A DNA stretch of 64,000 bases from Porphyromonadaceae bacterium UBA7203 (GCA_002490725.1 DKUN01000006.1:1-64000); one strand, 5' to 3'. Positions 47,794-58,861 are shown, counted from the first letter of the stretch. The notes: generated from the sequence alone by a model not told the origin. Translations and numbers: made by a program.

Positions 47794-50613
47794 ATGAAAA
47801 AAATGATTTTAGGCGCTATAGCCTTCGTGGCTGCGCTTACCTCTCCACTGGCCGCAGCCGCTCAGCAGCTGCCCCAGCTGCCTACCGACCCCGAAGTGGT
47901 CAGCGGTGTGTTGCCCAACGGTTTGACCTATTACATCAAACATAACGAAACCCCTAAGGGTCAGGCTGATTTCCATATTGCCCAGAAAGTGGGCTCCGTG
48001 CTCGAAGAGGATAATCAGCGCGGTCTGGCGCACTTTCTCGAGCATATGTGTTTCAACGGCACTAAGAACTTTCCCGGCAATTCGCTCATCAGCTATCTGG
48101 AGAGCATCGGCGTCAAATTCGGCAGCCATCTGAACGCATATACCGGCACCGACGAAACCGTTTATAAGATTACCAACGTGCCCACGGCGCGTACGGAAGT
48201 GACCGACAGCGTTCTGCTGATTCTTCACGACTGGGCTAACGAGCTGCTTCTTGACGGTGAAGAAATCGACAAGGAGCGCGGCGTTATCCACGAAGAGTGG
48301 CGCACGTCTAACGTAGGCCAGATGCGCATTCTCGAGGAGCTGCTGCCCAAGATGTATCCCGGCTCCAAGTATGGCCACCGTCTGCCGATCGGCACGATGG
48401 AGGTTGTCGATAACTTCCCCCACCAGGCTCTGCGCGACTACTACGAGGCGTGGTATCGTCCCGACCTGCAGGGTATTGTGGTTTGTGGTGATATCGACCC
48501 GGCTCGCACCGAGCAGGTTATCAAGCAGATGTTCTCCGACATCGAGATGCCTGCCGCAGCTCCCGAACGCGTCGAGTTCCCCGTTCCCGACACTCCCGGA
48601 ACCATCTATGCCATCGGTGCCGACAAGGAAATGACGGCCTCGATTGTCTACCTGATGTTCAAGCACCCCGTATTTCCCCGCGAACTGCGCAACACTCAGG
48701 CCTATCTTGCCTACGATCTCATCGAGCATCTGATTTCGGCCATGCTCAACGCGCGTTTTGCCGAAATGATGTCTGACCCGTCGACCCCCTTTGCGTTCGC
48801 GCAGGCTGAAATCGGCAATTATTTCATGAGCAACACTCAGGATATGTTTGCCGTTATCGGTGCTGCCAAGGACGGCAACATCTCGACGACGCTCCAGAGC
48901 ATATATCGCGAGGTGCTGCGCGCAAAGCGCGGCGGTTTCACACAGTCGGAGTTCGACCGTGCCAAGGCTGAATACGTAGCCGGTCTCGAGCGCGCTTATA
49001 ATAACCGCGCATCTATCGAGAACGCCGCTCTGACCAACGACATGATTCGTCACTTTATCGACGGAACTCCGATGCTCGGCGTCGAAATGGAATATAACAT
49101 CCTGAGCCAGTTTGCTCAGCTGATTGACCTGAAGTCGGTCAACGACACCTTCTCGCAGATGGTTACAGACGACAACAGGGTGGTGCTCTGCATGCTTCCC
49201 ACCACTGCTGAAATGCCCACTGAAGCAGGCCTCGACGCTATGATGAAGAGTGTTGACGCCGAAGAAATCGAAGTGTTTGCCGACAATGTCCGCGAGGATC
49301 CGCTCATTGCCGTCGAGCCCGTGGCCGGCCGTCTGATCGGCACCGCTGCCGTCAACGAATTTGACAACACCGAGGTGTGGACTCTCAGCAACGGCGTGCG
49401 CGTTTATCTCAAACACACCGATTATAAGGCCGACGAAATTATTTTCGAGGCTGTTGCTCCCGGCGGCATGAGCCGTGTCTACACAACTACGACTCCGGCC
49501 AACGCTCTGGCCCTGACCTCATGTTTCGCCGGCCAGTTCGGCATAGGCAGCTACACGGCTTCTGATCTCGAAAAGTACCTTGCCGGCAAGAAGGCCGCCA
49601 TCGGCCCCGGCTTCAGCCTCTACAGCACCACGCTCAGCGGCACGTCGACCGTCAAGGACCTGCCCACACTGTTTGAACTCATCTATGGCTACTTCACGTC
49701 GGTGAGCTATCCGGCCGACGAGTTTGAGGCTAACCGCAGCCTCTATTTGGGCCTGATGGAAAATCAGGAGAAGAACCCTCAATACGTGTTCCAGAAAGAC
49801 ATGAGCGAGGCTCTCTACACCTCGCCTTACCAGCAGGTCTGCACTGCCGCCGACCTGAAGGAATGTACCCGCGACGGGGTTGAGGCGCTGGTGCGCAGCC
49901 GTTTTAACGACGCGTCGCAGTGGAGCTTCATCTTTGTCGGCAATTTCGACAAGGAGCAGATTCGTCCGTTGGTTGAGAAATACATTGCCTCGCTTCCCGC
50001 CTCAGGCGCCGCTGCCGAACGCATCACCGTAGCCGATTCCAACTATGAAATCAAGGCCGGCCGCGCAACCGAGAACTTCACCGTCAAGATGGAAGTGCCG
50101 CAGACCTATTGCGCCATCGTCGAAACCGCAACCATGCCGTTCAATTCGGTCAACGCCAAGCTCGTTTCCATTGCCGGCCAGATTCTGTCGGCCCGACTGC
50201 TGAAGACCATCCGCGAGGAGATGGGCGCGGTTTACTCAATCGGCGCAAATGGCGACATTGACCCGCAGATCGGCCGCAACGCCACGCTGATGACCGCCTT
50301 CCCGATGAATCCTGAAAAGAAAAACGAAGTGCTCGTGTCGATTGCTCAGGAAATTTCGGCTATGGCTGAGGAAATCACACCCGAAGAACTCAACAAGGTC
50401 AAGGAATTCATGATTAAGATGTACATTGAGCGCAAGGAAAAGAATCCCGCATGGGCATCGTATATGTCGCAGTGGGTGCTCACCGGCGCCGATCTGCTTG
50501 GCAATGCGGTTGAAGAGGTCAATGGAATCACCCCCGAGGCAGTGCAAAACTTTGTGAAGGAAATGAACGCTCAGGGCAACTACCGTGTTGTAATTCTGGA
50601 TCCTCAATCTTAA
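47794..50613 (+). CDS. M16 family (pitrilysin/insulinase) zinc peptidase, exported
   Basis: This 939-residue metallopeptidase has an N-terminal signal peptide (KKMILGAIAFVAALTSPLAAAAQ). The inverted zinc motif HFLEH is at residues 80-84, with the third zinc ligand in EEIDKERGVIHEEW about 75 residues later. Four M16 subdomains are implied by length; the C-terminal half (from about residue 520) lacks a zinc motif, as normal for the family. It should degrade peptides in the periplasm or at the surface. The META lipoprotein gene follows after 9 nt, in the same transcript. Confidence 0.93.
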   Translation: MKKMILGAIAFVAALTSPLAAAAQQLPQLPTDPEVVSGVLPNGLTYYIKHNETPKGQADFHIAQKVGSVLEEDNQRGLAHFLEHMCFNGTKNFPGNSLISYLESIGVKFGSHLNAYTGTDETVYKITNVPTARTEVTDSVLLILHDWANELLLDGEEIDKERGVIHEEWRTSNVGQMRILEELLPKMYPGSKYGHRLPIGTMEVVDNFPHQALRDYYEAWYRPDLQGIVVCGDIDPARTEQVIKQMFSDIEMPAAAPERVEFPVPDTPGTIYAIGADKEMTASIVYLMFKHPVFPRELRNTQAYLAYDLIEHLISAMLNARFAEMMSDPSTPFAFAQAEIGNYFMSNTQDMFAVIGAAKDGNISTTLQSIYREVLRAKRGGFTQSEFDRAKAEYVAGLERAYNNRASIENAALTNDMIRHFIDGTPMLGVEMEYNILSQFAQLIDLKSVNDTFSQMVTDDNRVVLCMLPTTAEMPTEAGLDAMMKSVDAEEIEVFADNVREDPLIAVEPVAGRLIGTAAVNEFDNTEVWTLSNGVRVYLKHTDYKADEIIFEAVAPGGMSRVYTTTTPANALALTSCFAGQFGIGSYTASDLEKYLAGKKAAIGPGFSLYSTTLSGTSTVKDLPTLFELIYGYFTSVSYPADEFEANRSLYLGLMENQEKNPQYVFQKDMSEALYTSPYQQVCTAADLKECTRDGVEALVRSRFNDASQWSFIFVGNFDKEQIRPLVEKYIASLPASGAAAERITVADSNYEIKAGRATENFTVKMEVPQTYCAIVETATMPFNSVNAKLVSIAGQILSARLLKTIREEMGAVYSIGANGDIDPQIGRNATLMTAFPMNPEKKNEVLVSIAQEISAMAEEITPEELNKVKEFMIKMYIERKEKNPAWASYMSQWVLTGADLLGNAVEEVNGITPEAVQNFVKEMNAQGNYRVVILDPQS

Positions 50614-50622
50614 TATACATAC

Positions 50623-51492
50623 ATGAAACTGAAACAAACAGCAACTATTCTTACACTGACGCTCGCCCTCGGGCTCACGGGCTGCTCTCTTTTCAAGAAG
50701 AGCAACGCCGTGAGCTTCGACTCGGGCGATGCCATTCCCCTCTATCCGGTAACTACCGAAACCGAAACCGACCTGTCGATTGGAGGTCGCTGGTTTATCA
50801 AGACCGTCGGCAGCATCAAGCTGCATTCGATTGAAGATGAAGAGTGGCCTTACATTGAATTCGTGCCCGCCGAGGCCCGTTTCTATGGCCACGACGGATG
50901 CAACCTGATTAACGGCAGCTACAGGCTCGGCGCCGACCATTCGCTCGAGCTGAGCAATATCGCCTCGACCATGAAGATGTGCGAGGGAGACTCGCTTGCC
51001 TATCCGATTGCCAACGCGCTCGATGCGACCAAGATTTTCTCGGTCAGCCGTGCGTCTGACGGAGCAATGACCCTGACGCTGGTCGGCGCTGACAAACGCC
51101 CGCTGATGACTCTGGGCAAGAGCGATATTGACTATCTCAACGGTGCCTGGCAGGTAACGGCGGTAAACGGACGCGACATCAACGTGCCCGACGCACGCCT
51201 TGTAATCGACGTGAACTCCGGCCGCATCAGCGGCAATGCCGGCTGCAACCGCCTGAGCGGCGAACTTTCGCGCAACCCGCAGGTGGGCTCGTCGGTTCAG
51301 TTCAGCAATCTGGCCACGACGCGCATGACCTGTCCCGACATTCAGACCGAATCGGCTCTGCTGATAGCGCTTGAAGAGGTGGCTACGGCGCGCAGCGGCA
51401 GCGGCGACACTGCAGAACTGCTTGACTCGTCAGGTCACTGCGTAGTCAAACTTTCGCGTCTGACACGCGAGCAGCTCTCCGACAATCAATAA
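50623..51492 (+). CDS. META domain-containing lipoprotein (two META domains)
   Basis: This 289-residue lipoprotein (lipobox LTGC, about residues 18-21) carries two META/HslJ-like domains. The first is at about residues 45-155 (GGRWFIKTVGSIKL, GHDGCNLINGSYRL, ASTMKMCEGDS). The second is at about 165-270 (LNGAWQVTAVNGRDI, GNAGCNRLSGELSR, ATTRMTCPDIQTE). Each has the conserved G-x-x-G-C-N core and a later Met-x-Cys. HslJ-type proteins are linked to stress and novobiocin tolerance in E. coli, but the biochemical role is unknown. It probably faces the periplasm and is co-transcribed with the M16 peptidase. Confidence 0.88.
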   Translation: MKLKQTATILTLTLALGLTGCSLFKKSNAVSFDSGDAIPLYPVTTETETDLSIGGRWFIKTVGSIKLHSIEDEEWPYIEFVPAEARFYGHDGCNLINGSYRLGADHSLELSNIASTMKMCEGDSLAYPIANALDATKIFSVSRASDGAMTLTLVGADKRPLMTLGKSDIDYLNGAWQVTAVNGRDINVPDARLVIDVNSGRISGNAGCNRLSGELSRNPQVGSSVQFSNLATTRMTCPDIQTESALLIALEEVATARSGSGDTAELLDSSGHCVVKLSRLTREQLSDNQ

Positions 51493-51523
51493 ATTTAATA
51501 ATCAGAAATCTGTAATTTTTGCT

Positions 51524-54319
51524 TTGGCAGAAATTGAAGCTCATGGAGTCAGAGTCAACAATCTGAAAAATGTTGACGTAATGATTCCCCGCAACAAGCT
51601 CGTTGTAATTACCGGGCTTAGCGGTTCCGGCAAATCCTCACTGGCCTTCGACACCTTGTATGCCGAAGGCCGTCGCCGTTATGTTGAAAGCCTTTCGGCC
51701 TACGCGCGCCAGTTCATGGGCAAGATGCGCAAGCCCGAAGCTGACAAGATAGCCGGCCTGCCGCCGGCCATTGCCATTGAACAGAAGGTCAACACGCGCA
51801 ATCCGCGCTCGACTGTCGGCACCTCGACCGAAATCTATGACTACATGCGCCTGCTTTTCGGTCGTGTGGGCCGCACGTTCTCGCCTGTGAGCGGATGTGA
51901 GGTGAAGAAACATTCGGTCAATGATGTGCTCGAGGCTGCGGCTCGCATTCCCGACGGAACGCGAATGGCCGTGGTGGCTCCGCTTGCCGTACCCGAAGGG
52001 CGCACTCCGCGCCAGCATCTCGAAGTGTTGCTCAAGGGGGGCTATACGCGCCTGTTTCGCGACGGCCGCTTCGAGGAGGTCGAGATGCTGCTGACCGCCG
52101 GCTCCGAACCAGATTTGGAGGGTGTTGACCTGGTGATTGACCGCATGAGTGCCGGTCGCGAGCCCGACGCCGTGAGCCGTCTGGCCGAGAGCGTCGAGGC
52201 CGCCCTGTTTGAGGGCCGTGAAGCGATGGCGCTGATAGTCTGGAACGGCGACAAGCCGCGCCGCCTTGATTTCTCGACGCGCTTCGAGGCCGACGGGCTG
52301 ACCTTTATCGAGCCGTCGGAAATGATGTTCAACTTCAACAATCCGGTCGGTGCGTGCCCCACGTGCGAGGGCTTCGGCCGGGTAATGGGCATTGACCCCG
52401 GACTCGTTATACCCGATCCCGGCCGCTCGGTCTATGACGATGCGGTGGTGTGTTGGCGCGGCGAGAAAATGAGCGAGTGGAAACGTTATTTCATACGCCA
52501 GAATCCCGGATTTCCGATTCATACGCCCTATGCCGACCTGACCGACGAGCAGAAACATACGCTCTGGAACGGTCCGGCTGACTTCAGCGGACGCCGACGC
52601 GATATAGCCTCGATCAACAACTTCTTCAAGATGGTCGAGGAGAATCTCTATAAGATACAGTATCGGGTAATGTTGTCGCGCTATCGCGGCAAGACGGTGT
52701 GTCCCGACTGCGGCGGAGGTCGTTTGCGACCCGAGGCCGGCTATGTCAAAGTGGGCGGAAAAACAATCATGGAACTTGTGGCCATGCCTGTGGCCGAGCT
52801 GCTCGGCTGGTTCGGCTCGCTGACTCTCGACAAGACCGACGCCATCATAGCGTCGCGCATACTGACTGAAATCCGCAACCGGCTGACTTTTCTCGACGAG
52901 GTCGGCCTCGGCTATCTGACTCTTGACCGTCTCAGCAACTCGTTGAGCGGCGGCGAGAGCCAGCGCATCAACCTGGCAACATCGCTCGGAAGCAGCCTGG
53001 TCGGTTCGCTCTATATTCTCGACGAGCCGAGCATCGGCCTGCATCCGCGCGACACGGAGCGCCTGATCGGAGTGCTCAAGAAGCTGCGCGACCTCGGCAA
53101 CACGGTCGTGGTCGTGGAGCATGACCGCGAAATCATGGAGGCGGCCGATTATATTATTGACGTAGGTCCGGAGGCAGGCAGCAACGGCGGCGTCATAGTC
53201 TATCAGGGTCCGGCCGATAATATTGCAGCGGCCAAGGGCAGCTACACGGCCGATTATCTGACGGGACGCCGCTCAATCGACGTGCCTGCGTCGCGTCGCG
53301 CACCGTCGGGCTTCATCGAGGTCAAAGGCGCGCGCGAACATAATTTGAAAGGCCTCGACGTGCGCTTTCCGCTCCAGGTAATGACTGTGGTGACCGGAGT
53401 CAGCGGCTCGGGCAAGTCGACGCTCGTGCGCGACATCCTTTATCGCGCCGTGGTACGTTTGCTCGGCGACCAGGCCGATGCGCCGGGTGCGTTTTCGGGC
53501 CTTGAGGGCGACCTCAGGCGCATCGAGGCTGTTGACTTCATTGACCAGAATCCGATAGGGCGCTCAACCCGCTCAAATCCGGCCACGTATCTGAAGGCCT
53601 ACGACGAAATCCGTGCTCTCTACGCCTCGAAGCCCGCCTCGAAACAGATGGGCTTCACGCCCGCCTATTTTAGCTTCAATGCTGCCGGGGGCCGATGCGA
53701 GGAGTGTAAGGGCGAGGGTGTTATTACCATCGAAATGCAGTTTATGGCCGACATCACGATTCCGTGCGAGGCCTGCCGCGGATTGCGTTTCCGCCCCGAG
53801 ATTCTCGAGGTGCGCCATCGTGAGAAGACCATCAACGACGTGCTCGACATGACGGTCGACGAGGCGATAGCCTTCTTTGCCGAGGGAACGTCGGCAACCG
53901 AGCGGCGCATTGTGCAGCGCCTGAACCCGCTGCGCGAGGTTGGCCTCGGCTACGTAAAGCTCGGCCAGTCGTCGTCGACCCTGAGCGGCGGCGAGAACCA
54001 GCGCGTAAAGCTTGCCTACTACCTGGCCCAGGAGTCGCCGCGCCCCACGCTGTTTATATTCGACGAGCCGACCACCGGCCTGCATTTTCACGACATTTCG
54101 ACACTGATGCACGCCTTTGACCGCCTGATTGAAGCGGGCCATACGGTCGTGATTATCGAGCATAATCCCGACGTAATCAAGTGTGCCGACCATGTTATTG
54201 ACATCGGTCCCGAAGGGGGCGACAAGGGCGGCTATATCGTGGCCGAAGGCACTCCCGAACAGATAGTGGCCGCCGGAGGCCATACGGCCGATGCCCTGCG
54301 CTCAACACTCAATAGTTAA
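51524..54319 (+). CDS. uvrA: Excinuclease ABC subunit A
   Basis: This 931-residue damage-recognition ATPase is of nucleotide-excision repair. Two ABC modules are present: Walker [10 protein letters not shown] with signature LSGGESQR and [12 protein letters not shown], and Walker [10 protein letters not shown] with signature LSGGENQR and [12 protein letters not shown]. Zinc-binding cysteines appear in [25 protein letters not shown] and CEACRGL. Translation starts with TTG at 51524; no ATG precedes the conserved start [18 protein letters not shown]. It lies 31 nt after the META gene with no terminator between. Confidence 0.96.
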   Translation: MAEIEAHGVRVNNLKNVDVMIPRNKLVVITGLSGSGKSSLAFDTLYAEGRRRYVESLSAYARQFMGKMRKPEADKIAGLPPAIAIEQKVNTRNPRSTVGTSTEIYDYMRLLFGRVGRTFSPVSGCEVKKHSVNDVLEAAARIPDGTRMAVVAPLAVPEGRTPRQHLEVLLKGGYTRLFRDGRFEEVEMLLTAGSEPDLEGVDLVIDRMSAGREPDAVSRLAESVEAALFEGREAMALIVWNGDKPRRLDFSTRFEADGLTFIEPSEMMFNFNNPVGACPTCEGFGRVMGIDPGLVIPDPGRSVYDDAVVCWRGEKMSEWKRYFIRQNPGFPIHTPYADLTDEQKHTLWNGPADFSGRRRDIASINNFFKMVEENLYKIQYRVMLSRYRGKTVCPDCGGGRLRPEAGYVKVGGKTIMELVAMPVAELLGWFGSLTLDKTDAIIASRILTEIRNRLTFLDEVGLGYLTLDRLSNSLSGGESQRINLATSLGSSLVGSLYILDEPSIGLHPRDTERLIGVLKKLRDLGNTVVVVEHDREIMEAADYIIDVGPEAGSNGGVIVYQGPADNIAAAKGSYTADYLTGRRSIDVPASRRAPSGFIEVKGAREHNLKGLDVRFPLQVMTVVTGVSGSGKSTLVRDILYRAVVRLLGDQADAPGAFSGLEGDLRRIEAVDFIDQNPIGRSTRSNPATYLKAYDEIRALYASKPASKQMGFTPAYFSFNAAGGRCEECKGEGVITIEMQFMADITIPCEACRGLRFRPEILEVRHREKTINDVLDMTVDEAIAFFAEGTSATERRIVQRLNPLREVGLGYVKLGQSSSTLSGGENQRVKLAYYLAQESPRPTLFIFDEPTTGLHFHDISTLMHAFDRLIEAGHTVVIIEHNPDVIKCADHVIDIGPEGGDKGGYIVAEGTPEQIVAAGGHTADALRSTLNS

Positions 54320-54338
54320 TCTTCATAGATAAATATAT

Positions 54339-55202
54339 ATGATACTCTTCCCTCATGCAAAAATAAACATCGGCCTCGACATAACGGGCCGGCGCGACGA
54401 TGGCTATCACCTGTTGCAGACGGTTATGGTTCCCACCGATTGGGAAGACCTGCTCGAACTGACTCCGGCCGAGGACCACACGGAGCTGGTGTGTACCGGA
54501 CGCCCCGTGACTTGCCCGCCCGAGAAGAATCTGGTAATGAAGGCCTATAACGCGCTTGCCGATACCCTTGGCGGCTTGCCCCCGACGCGCATCCATCTCC
54601 ACAAAAATATTCCCGACGGCGCCGGGCTCGGCGGCGGTTCGGCCGATGCGGCCTTTACCATACGCGGCCTGAACGAACTTTATAACCTCGGCCTCGACAA
54701 TGAACAGATGGCCGACATTGCCGCAACGGTGGGGGCAGACTGTCCGTTCTTTATTTTCGACGAACCCATGCTCTGCTCGGGAATCGGCACCGATATGGCG
54801 CCGATTACGCTGCCCGACGAGCTGCGACAGCTGACGCTCGTAATCGTAAAGCCGCCGGTTGGCGTCTCGACCGCCGAGGCCTATCGCGGTGTGGCCATAG
54901 GCACTCCGGCAACCGCTCTGGCCGAGCGTGTGCGCCGGCCGGTCAGCACCTGGCATGGCTCGGTGACTAACGCCTTTGAGCAGACCGTGGTGCCGCTCCA
55001 CCCCGAAATCGGTGAAATCAAGGAATTGCTGGCGTCGATGGGGGCGGTCTTCACGTCGATGAGCGGCAGCGGTTCGGCAGTCTATGCGCTGTTTCCGAAA
55101 ACCGACCCTGTCATTATGGCCGATATGATTGAGAAAGTGTGTCAAGGATGTGAGGTTCACGTGTGTCGCGACGCTGAACGCTTTGCCCGCATGAAGCGTT
55201 AA
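54339..55202 (+). CDS. ispE: 4-diphosphocytidyl-2-C-methyl-D-erythritol kinase
   Basis: This 287-residue GHMP kinase catalyses the ATP-dependent fourth step of the MEP isoprenoid pathway. The N-terminal PHAKINIGLDITGRRDDGYH contains the catalytic-site lysine. The ATP-binding loop is PDGAGLGGGSADAAF (about residues 91-105), and MSGSGSAVYALF is the third GHMP motif. It follows uvrA after 19 nt. Together with the prenyl synthase at 17816-18820, it shows isoprenoid synthesis through MEP. Confidence 0.95.
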   Translation: MILFPHAKINIGLDITGRRDDGYHLLQTVMVPTDWEDLLELTPAEDHTELVCTGRPVTCPPEKNLVMKAYNALADTLGGLPPTRIHLHKNIPDGAGLGGGSADAAFTIRGLNELYNLGLDNEQMADIAATVGADCPFFIFDEPMLCSGIGTDMAPITLPDELRQLTLVIVKPPVGVSTAEAYRGVAIGTPATALAERVRRPVSTWHGSVTNAFEQTVVPLHPEIGEIKELLASMGAVFTSMSGSGSAVYALFPKTDPVIMADMIEKVCQGCEVHVCRDAERFARMKR

Positions 55203-55218
55203 TCAGTAATAAACGCTT

Positions 55219-55233
55219 TGGCACAATTTTTGA
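55219..55233 (+). promoter_or_regulatory. Sigma-54-like sequence upstream of grpE
   Basis: TGGCACAATTTTTGA resembles TGGCACG-N4-TTGC, with mismatches at the seventh base and the last base of the -12 element. If used, transcription would begin at about 55245, one base before the first grpE ATG. The -12 GC is replaced by GA, so the call is weak. Confidence 0.3.
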
Positions 55234-55245
55234 TATACTCTACTT

Positions 55246-55851
55246 ATGAACAAAAACAGACGAAAACATAAAAAACGCAATATGGATAAGGAAAACAAAC
55301 CGTGCGACCCCGAACTCGAAGTGCGCAGCGGCGAAGAAGAGCCCGCTGTTGAAGAAGTTATTGACAACGAAGCCGCCGAACCTGACCGTCTGACTCTGCT
55401 TTCGAAAGAGTTGGCCGATACAAAGGCGGAACTCGAAAAGGAGAAGAATCAGTATCTCTATTTGATGGCCGACTTCGATAACTTCCGCAAGCGTACTATC
55501 AAGGAAAAGTCAGACCTCATAAAGAATGGCGCCGAATCGGCCATGAAGGGTCTGCTGCCTGTTCTTGATGATTTCGAGCGTGGCCTGCAGGCCGTTACCG
55601 ACACCGATGGTGCAGCTGCTGTCAAGGAGGGCATGGAGCTGATATATAACAAGTTCGTTAAATATCTCGAGCAGAATGGCGTCAAGGCTATTGACTCGAC
55701 CGGCACCGACTTCAACGACTCGCTTCATGAGGCTGTGGCTCTCGTGCCCGGCCCTGAAGAGCAGAAGGGCAAGGTAATCGACACCCTCCAGAAGGGCTAT
55801 ATGCTTAACGACAAGGTGCTGCGTCACGCCAAAGTGGCCGTAGGTCAGTAA
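55246..55851 (+). CDS. grpE: Nucleotide exchange factor GrpE
   Basis: This 201-residue co-chaperone releases ADP from DnaK. It has an acidic N-terminal region, a long coiled coil (about residues 45-85), and the conserved core [15 protein letters not shown]. The C-terminal beta-wing domain has [20 protein letters not shown] and [17 protein letters not shown]. The first 12 residues ([12 protein letters not shown]) are very basic, and a second ATG at 55282 (MDKENKP) could be the true start. It is 34 nt upstream of dnaJ, forming the heat-shock pair; dnaK is not in this window. Confidence 0.93.
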   Translation: MNKNRRKHKKRNMDKENKPCDPELEVRSGEEEPAVEEVIDNEAAEPDRLTLLSKELADTKAELEKEKNQYLYLMADFDNFRKRTIKEKSDLIKNGAESAMKGLLPVLDDFERGLQAVTDTDGAAAVKEGMELIYNKFVKYLEQNGVKAIDSTGTDFNDSLHEAVALVPGPEEQKGKVIDTLQKGYMLNDKVLRHAKVAVGQ

Positions 55852-55885
55852 AAATTTCCATTCCCCGCATATCCCACAAAACATT

Positions 55886-57067
55886 ATGGCAGAGAATAAG
55901 CGCGACTATTATGAGGTGCTCGGCGTCAGCAAGAGCGCCACGGCCGATGAAATCAAGAAGGCCTACCGCAAGGCGGCCTTGAAATATCACCCCGACAAGA
56001 ATCCCGGCGACAAGGAAGCCGAAGAGAAGTTCAAGGAGGCCGCCGAGGCCTATGACGTACTCTCCAGCCCCGAAAAGCGTCAGAAATATGACCAGTTCGG
56101 CCACTCGATGGGCCAGCAGGGCTTTGGCGGCGGCTATGGCGGCTACGGCGGTTTTGGCGGCGGATTTTCAATGGAGGATATATTCGCGCAGTTCGGCGAC
56201 ATTTTTGGCGGACGCTTTGGCGGCGGCGGTTTCGGCGGCGCAACGGGCCGCGGCTCGTCGCGCGGACGCAAGCCCGTGCGCAAGGGTTCCGATCTGCGCA
56301 TCAACGTCAAGCTCTCGCTGGCCGACATCGCGTCGGGCGTGACCAAGACTCTGAAAATACCCACCAACGATGCCTGCACGTTCTGTAACGGCACCGGCGC
56401 CAAGGATGGCACCGCGTTTACCACCTGCCCGACCTGTCACGGCCAGGGCTCCATCGTGCAGATGCAGCAGACCATGTTTGGCGCAATGCAGAGCGAATCG
56501 GCCTGCCCGCAGTGTCACGGCGAAGGCAAAATCATTTCGCAGCAGTGTACCCACTGTTCAGGCACCGGCGTTCAGCGCAAGGAGAACACTGTCAGCTTTT
56601 CGATTCCGGCCGGTGTCAGCAACGGCATGGTGCTTACGGTCAAGGGCAAGGGCAACGCTCCGGCCCATGGCGGCGTAAACGGCGACCTGCTCGTCGTTAT
56701 CAACGAAATCAAGCATCCCGAACTGATACGCGACGGAAACGACGTGATCTATAACCTCATGCTCGACATTCCGTCGGCGGCTCTCGGCGCGTCGGTCGAG
56801 GTGCCGACCATTACCGGACGTGCGCGTCTGAACATTCCCGCCGGTGCCCAGCCCGGCAAGGTGCTGCGCCTGCGCGGCAAGGGTCTGCCCGACGCCAACG
56901 GCGGCACCCGTGGCGACGAGCTGATCAACATCATGGTCTACGTGCCCGAGAACCTTACCGACGAGCAGAAGCGCATTTTCGAGTCGCTGAAGGATTCGGC
57001 CAATATCAAGCCCGACGAGTCGACCACACGCCGCCTCTTCTCAAAATTAAAGCATATATTCGAGTAA
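55886..57067 (+). CDS. dnaJ: Chaperone protein DnaJ
   Basis: This 393-residue type I Hsp40 has a J domain with H35-P36-D37, then a Gly/Phe-rich linker (about residues 72-130) longer than usual, with [11 protein letters not shown] repeats. Four zinc-binding CxxCxGxG repeats follow ([32 protein letters not shown]), then the C-terminal substrate-binding domains. It stimulates DnaK ATPase and binds unfolded clients. It follows grpE and is closed by a 17-bp bidirectional terminator. Confidence 0.96.
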   Translation: MAENKRDYYEVLGVSKSATADEIKKAYRKAALKYHPDKNPGDKEAEEKFKEAAEAYDVLSSPEKRQKYDQFGHSMGQQGFGGGYGGYGGFGGGFSMEDIFAQFGDIFGGRFGGGGFGGATGRGSSRGRKPVRKGSDLRINVKLSLADIASGVTKTLKIPTNDACTFCNGTGAKDGTAFTTCPTCHGQGSIVQMQQTMFGAMQSESACPQCHGEGKIISQQCTHCSGTGVQRKENTVSFSIPAGVSNGMVLTVKGKGNAPAHGGVNGDLLVVINEIKHPELIRDGNDVIYNLMLDIPSAALGASVEVPTITGRARLNIPAGAQPGKVLRLRGKGLPDANGGTRGDELINIMVYVPENLTDEQKRIFESLKDSANIKPDESTTRRLFSKLKHIFE

Positions 57068-57110
57068 TATCCCTTCCATCCCGCCTGGGGTCCGCGTCAA
57101 AAAGCGCGGA

Positions 57111-57148
57111 TAACGAAAAAGCCGCTCAATCGAGCGGCTTTTTCGTTA
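57111..57148. terminator. Strong bidirectional terminator between dnaJ and the convergent transporter gene
   Basis: Perfect 17-bp arms (57111-57127 and 57132-57148) surround an AATC tetraloop. The GC core GCCGCTC / GAGCGGC is flanked by AAAAA on the left and TTTTT on the right, so either direction ends in a U-run. Confidence 0.92.
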
Positions 57149-57168
57149 TGGTTCTGTGAGATTGTTGC

Positions 57169-58821
57169 TTACATGAACGCGAGCACGAGAATCTGGGCAG
57201 AAACCACGCGCAGGAACATGGTGAGCGGGTAGACCGTGGAATAGGCCACGGCAGGAGCGTCGCTCTGGGTCGAGTTGCCTGCGTAGGCAAGCGCCGGCGG
57301 GTCGGTATAGGAGCCGCTCATCAGACCCATAATATGGAGGAAGTTGATTTTGTAGAACTTGCGCGCAATGAAGCCGACAATAAGCAGGGGCACGGTGGTG
57401 ATTATAAAGCCCCAGATGACCCACCACATGCCGGTGAGGTTAAACACGGTCGAGGCGAAGTCCTTGCCGGCCGCAATGCCTACCGACGCCAGGAACAGGC
57501 ATATGCCGAGTTCGCGCATGAGCATCGAAGCCGACGAGGAGGTGTAGGTTACGAGTTTGGCCTTGTAGCCGAAGCGCGACAGCAGGATGGCCACGATGAG
57601 CGGGCCGCCAGCCAGGCCGAGCTTCATGCCCCAGCCGAGGTTGATTGAGCCGAGAATGATGCCGAGCATGATGCCGACGAAAATGGTGATGAGGTTCGGC
57701 TCGTTGAGGCGCTTGAGCGAGTTGCCGAGCTTGTCGGCAAGGCGGTTTATGTCGTTGAGGGCACCCACGACCGTGATGCGGTCGCCCATTTGCAGGCGCA
57801 GTCCGGCCGACGCCAGCAGGTCAACGCCGCCGCGGTTAACGCGGGTGGCATTCAGCTGATAGGCGCTGTGGAGGTGGAGCTGGCCAAGGGTTACGCCGTT
57901 ATATTTGGGCTGTGTAAGCACGATGCGGCGGCTCACCACCTGCGAGGGGGTGTCGTCCCATTCCATATCGATTTTCGGGCCGAGAATGGCCGAGAAAGCC
58001 ATCTCTTCAGAGGCTGCCATGATAACCTTGACCTTGTCGCCGACGTGGATTTGGGTCTGCGAGGTCGGAATGACAACCTCGTTATAGGCATTGAGCAGGC
58101 GTGAAATTACGAAGTCACAGTGGATTACGTCGTGGAGCTGTTTGAGCGTCAGTCCGTTGATGCGCTCGTTGGTCACCTCGAACGATACCTTGGCGGGCGC
58201 TTGCTGCTCGGCTGCCGCCTCGTCGTCGAGTTTTTTGATTTCATCGTTGATGTTGACGCGGAACAGCTTGCGCAGAATCAGAATCGAGGCAATGATGCCT
58301 ACAACGCCAAGAGGGTAGGCCGCTGCGTAGCCCATGGCCATGGTGTCGGCCGCTTCGGCCGAGCTGACTGCCTGCTGGGCGGCTGCAAGGCCCGGAGTGT
58401 TGGTCACTGCACCGGAGAGCACGCCGACGATTGCCGCGGGAGTGGTGAAGCCGCGGTTAATCAAGTAGATTACTACGGCAATAGCCACGTCGAGCAGCAC
58501 TATCGCTACGGCGAGGATATTGAGTATGACGCCTCCCTTTTTAAAAGAGGAGAAGAATGCCGGACCTACTTGCAGACCGATGGCGAAAATAAAGAGTATC
58601 AGGCCGAACTCGCGAATGAACTTAAGCACTTCCTGGTCGACAATGTAGCCGAAGTGGCCCATCAGGATGCCGACGAAGAGCACGAACGTGACGCCGAGTG
58701 AGATTCCTCCGACCTTGAGCTTGCCGATGTATATGCCGGCAGCTACCACGAAGGAATAAAGCACCAGGGTCGCGGCCAAGGAGGTGTTGCCCGGTGATAA
58801 CAGTGATAAGATTGCGTCCAT
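57169..58821 (-). CDS. AspT/YidE-type putative transporter with two TrkA-C domains
   Basis: This 550-residue protein has the layout of aspartate-alanine exchanger (AAE) family proteins such as YidE and YbjL. Helices at about residues 12-170 contain the Asp-Al_Ex signature (GLILFIFAIGLQVGPAFF, GVLSGAVTNTPGLAA). Two central TrkA-C/RCK_C domains follow (about 205-285 and 290-375), then a second block of helices (about 385-550) with GLMSGSYTDPPALAYA. Whether it exchanges amino acids or acts as another anion transporter is unknown. It is 40 nt downstream of the ABC-F gene and ends at the shared terminator. Confidence 0.88.
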   Translation of the reverse strand: MDAILSLLSPGNTSLAATLVLYSFVVAAGIYIGKLKVGGISLGVTFVLFVGILMGHFGYIVDQEVLKFIREFGLILFIFAIGLQVGPAFFSSFKKGGVILNILAVAIVLLDVAIAVVIYLINRGFTTPAAIVGVLSGAVTNTPGLAAAQQAVSSAEAADTMAMGYAAAYPLGVVGIIASILILRKLFRVNINDEIKKLDDEAAAEQQAPAKVSFEVTNERINGLTLKQLHDVIHCDFVISRLLNAYNEVVIPTSQTQIHVGDKVKVIMAASEEMAFSAILGPKIDMEWDDTPSQVVSRRIVLTQPKYNGVTLGQLHLHSAYQLNATRVNRGGVDLLASAGLRLQMGDRITVVGALNDINRLADKLGNSLKRLNEPNLITIFVGIMLGIILGSINLGWGMKLGLAGGPLIVAILLSRFGYKAKLVTYTSSSASMLMRELGICLFLASVGIAAGKDFASTVFNLTGMWWVIWGFIITTVPLLIVGFIARKFYKINFLHIMGLMSGSYTDPPALAYAGNSTQSDAPAVAYSTVYPLTMFLRVVSAQILVLAFM

Positions 58822-58861
58822 AGACTGTGACTGATTGATTGTATGGGTGTGAGAATTGGTG

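Noticed and set aside
56120..56260. GGC-rich repeated sequence
   Set aside because: It encodes the Gly/Phe-rich linker of DnaJ.
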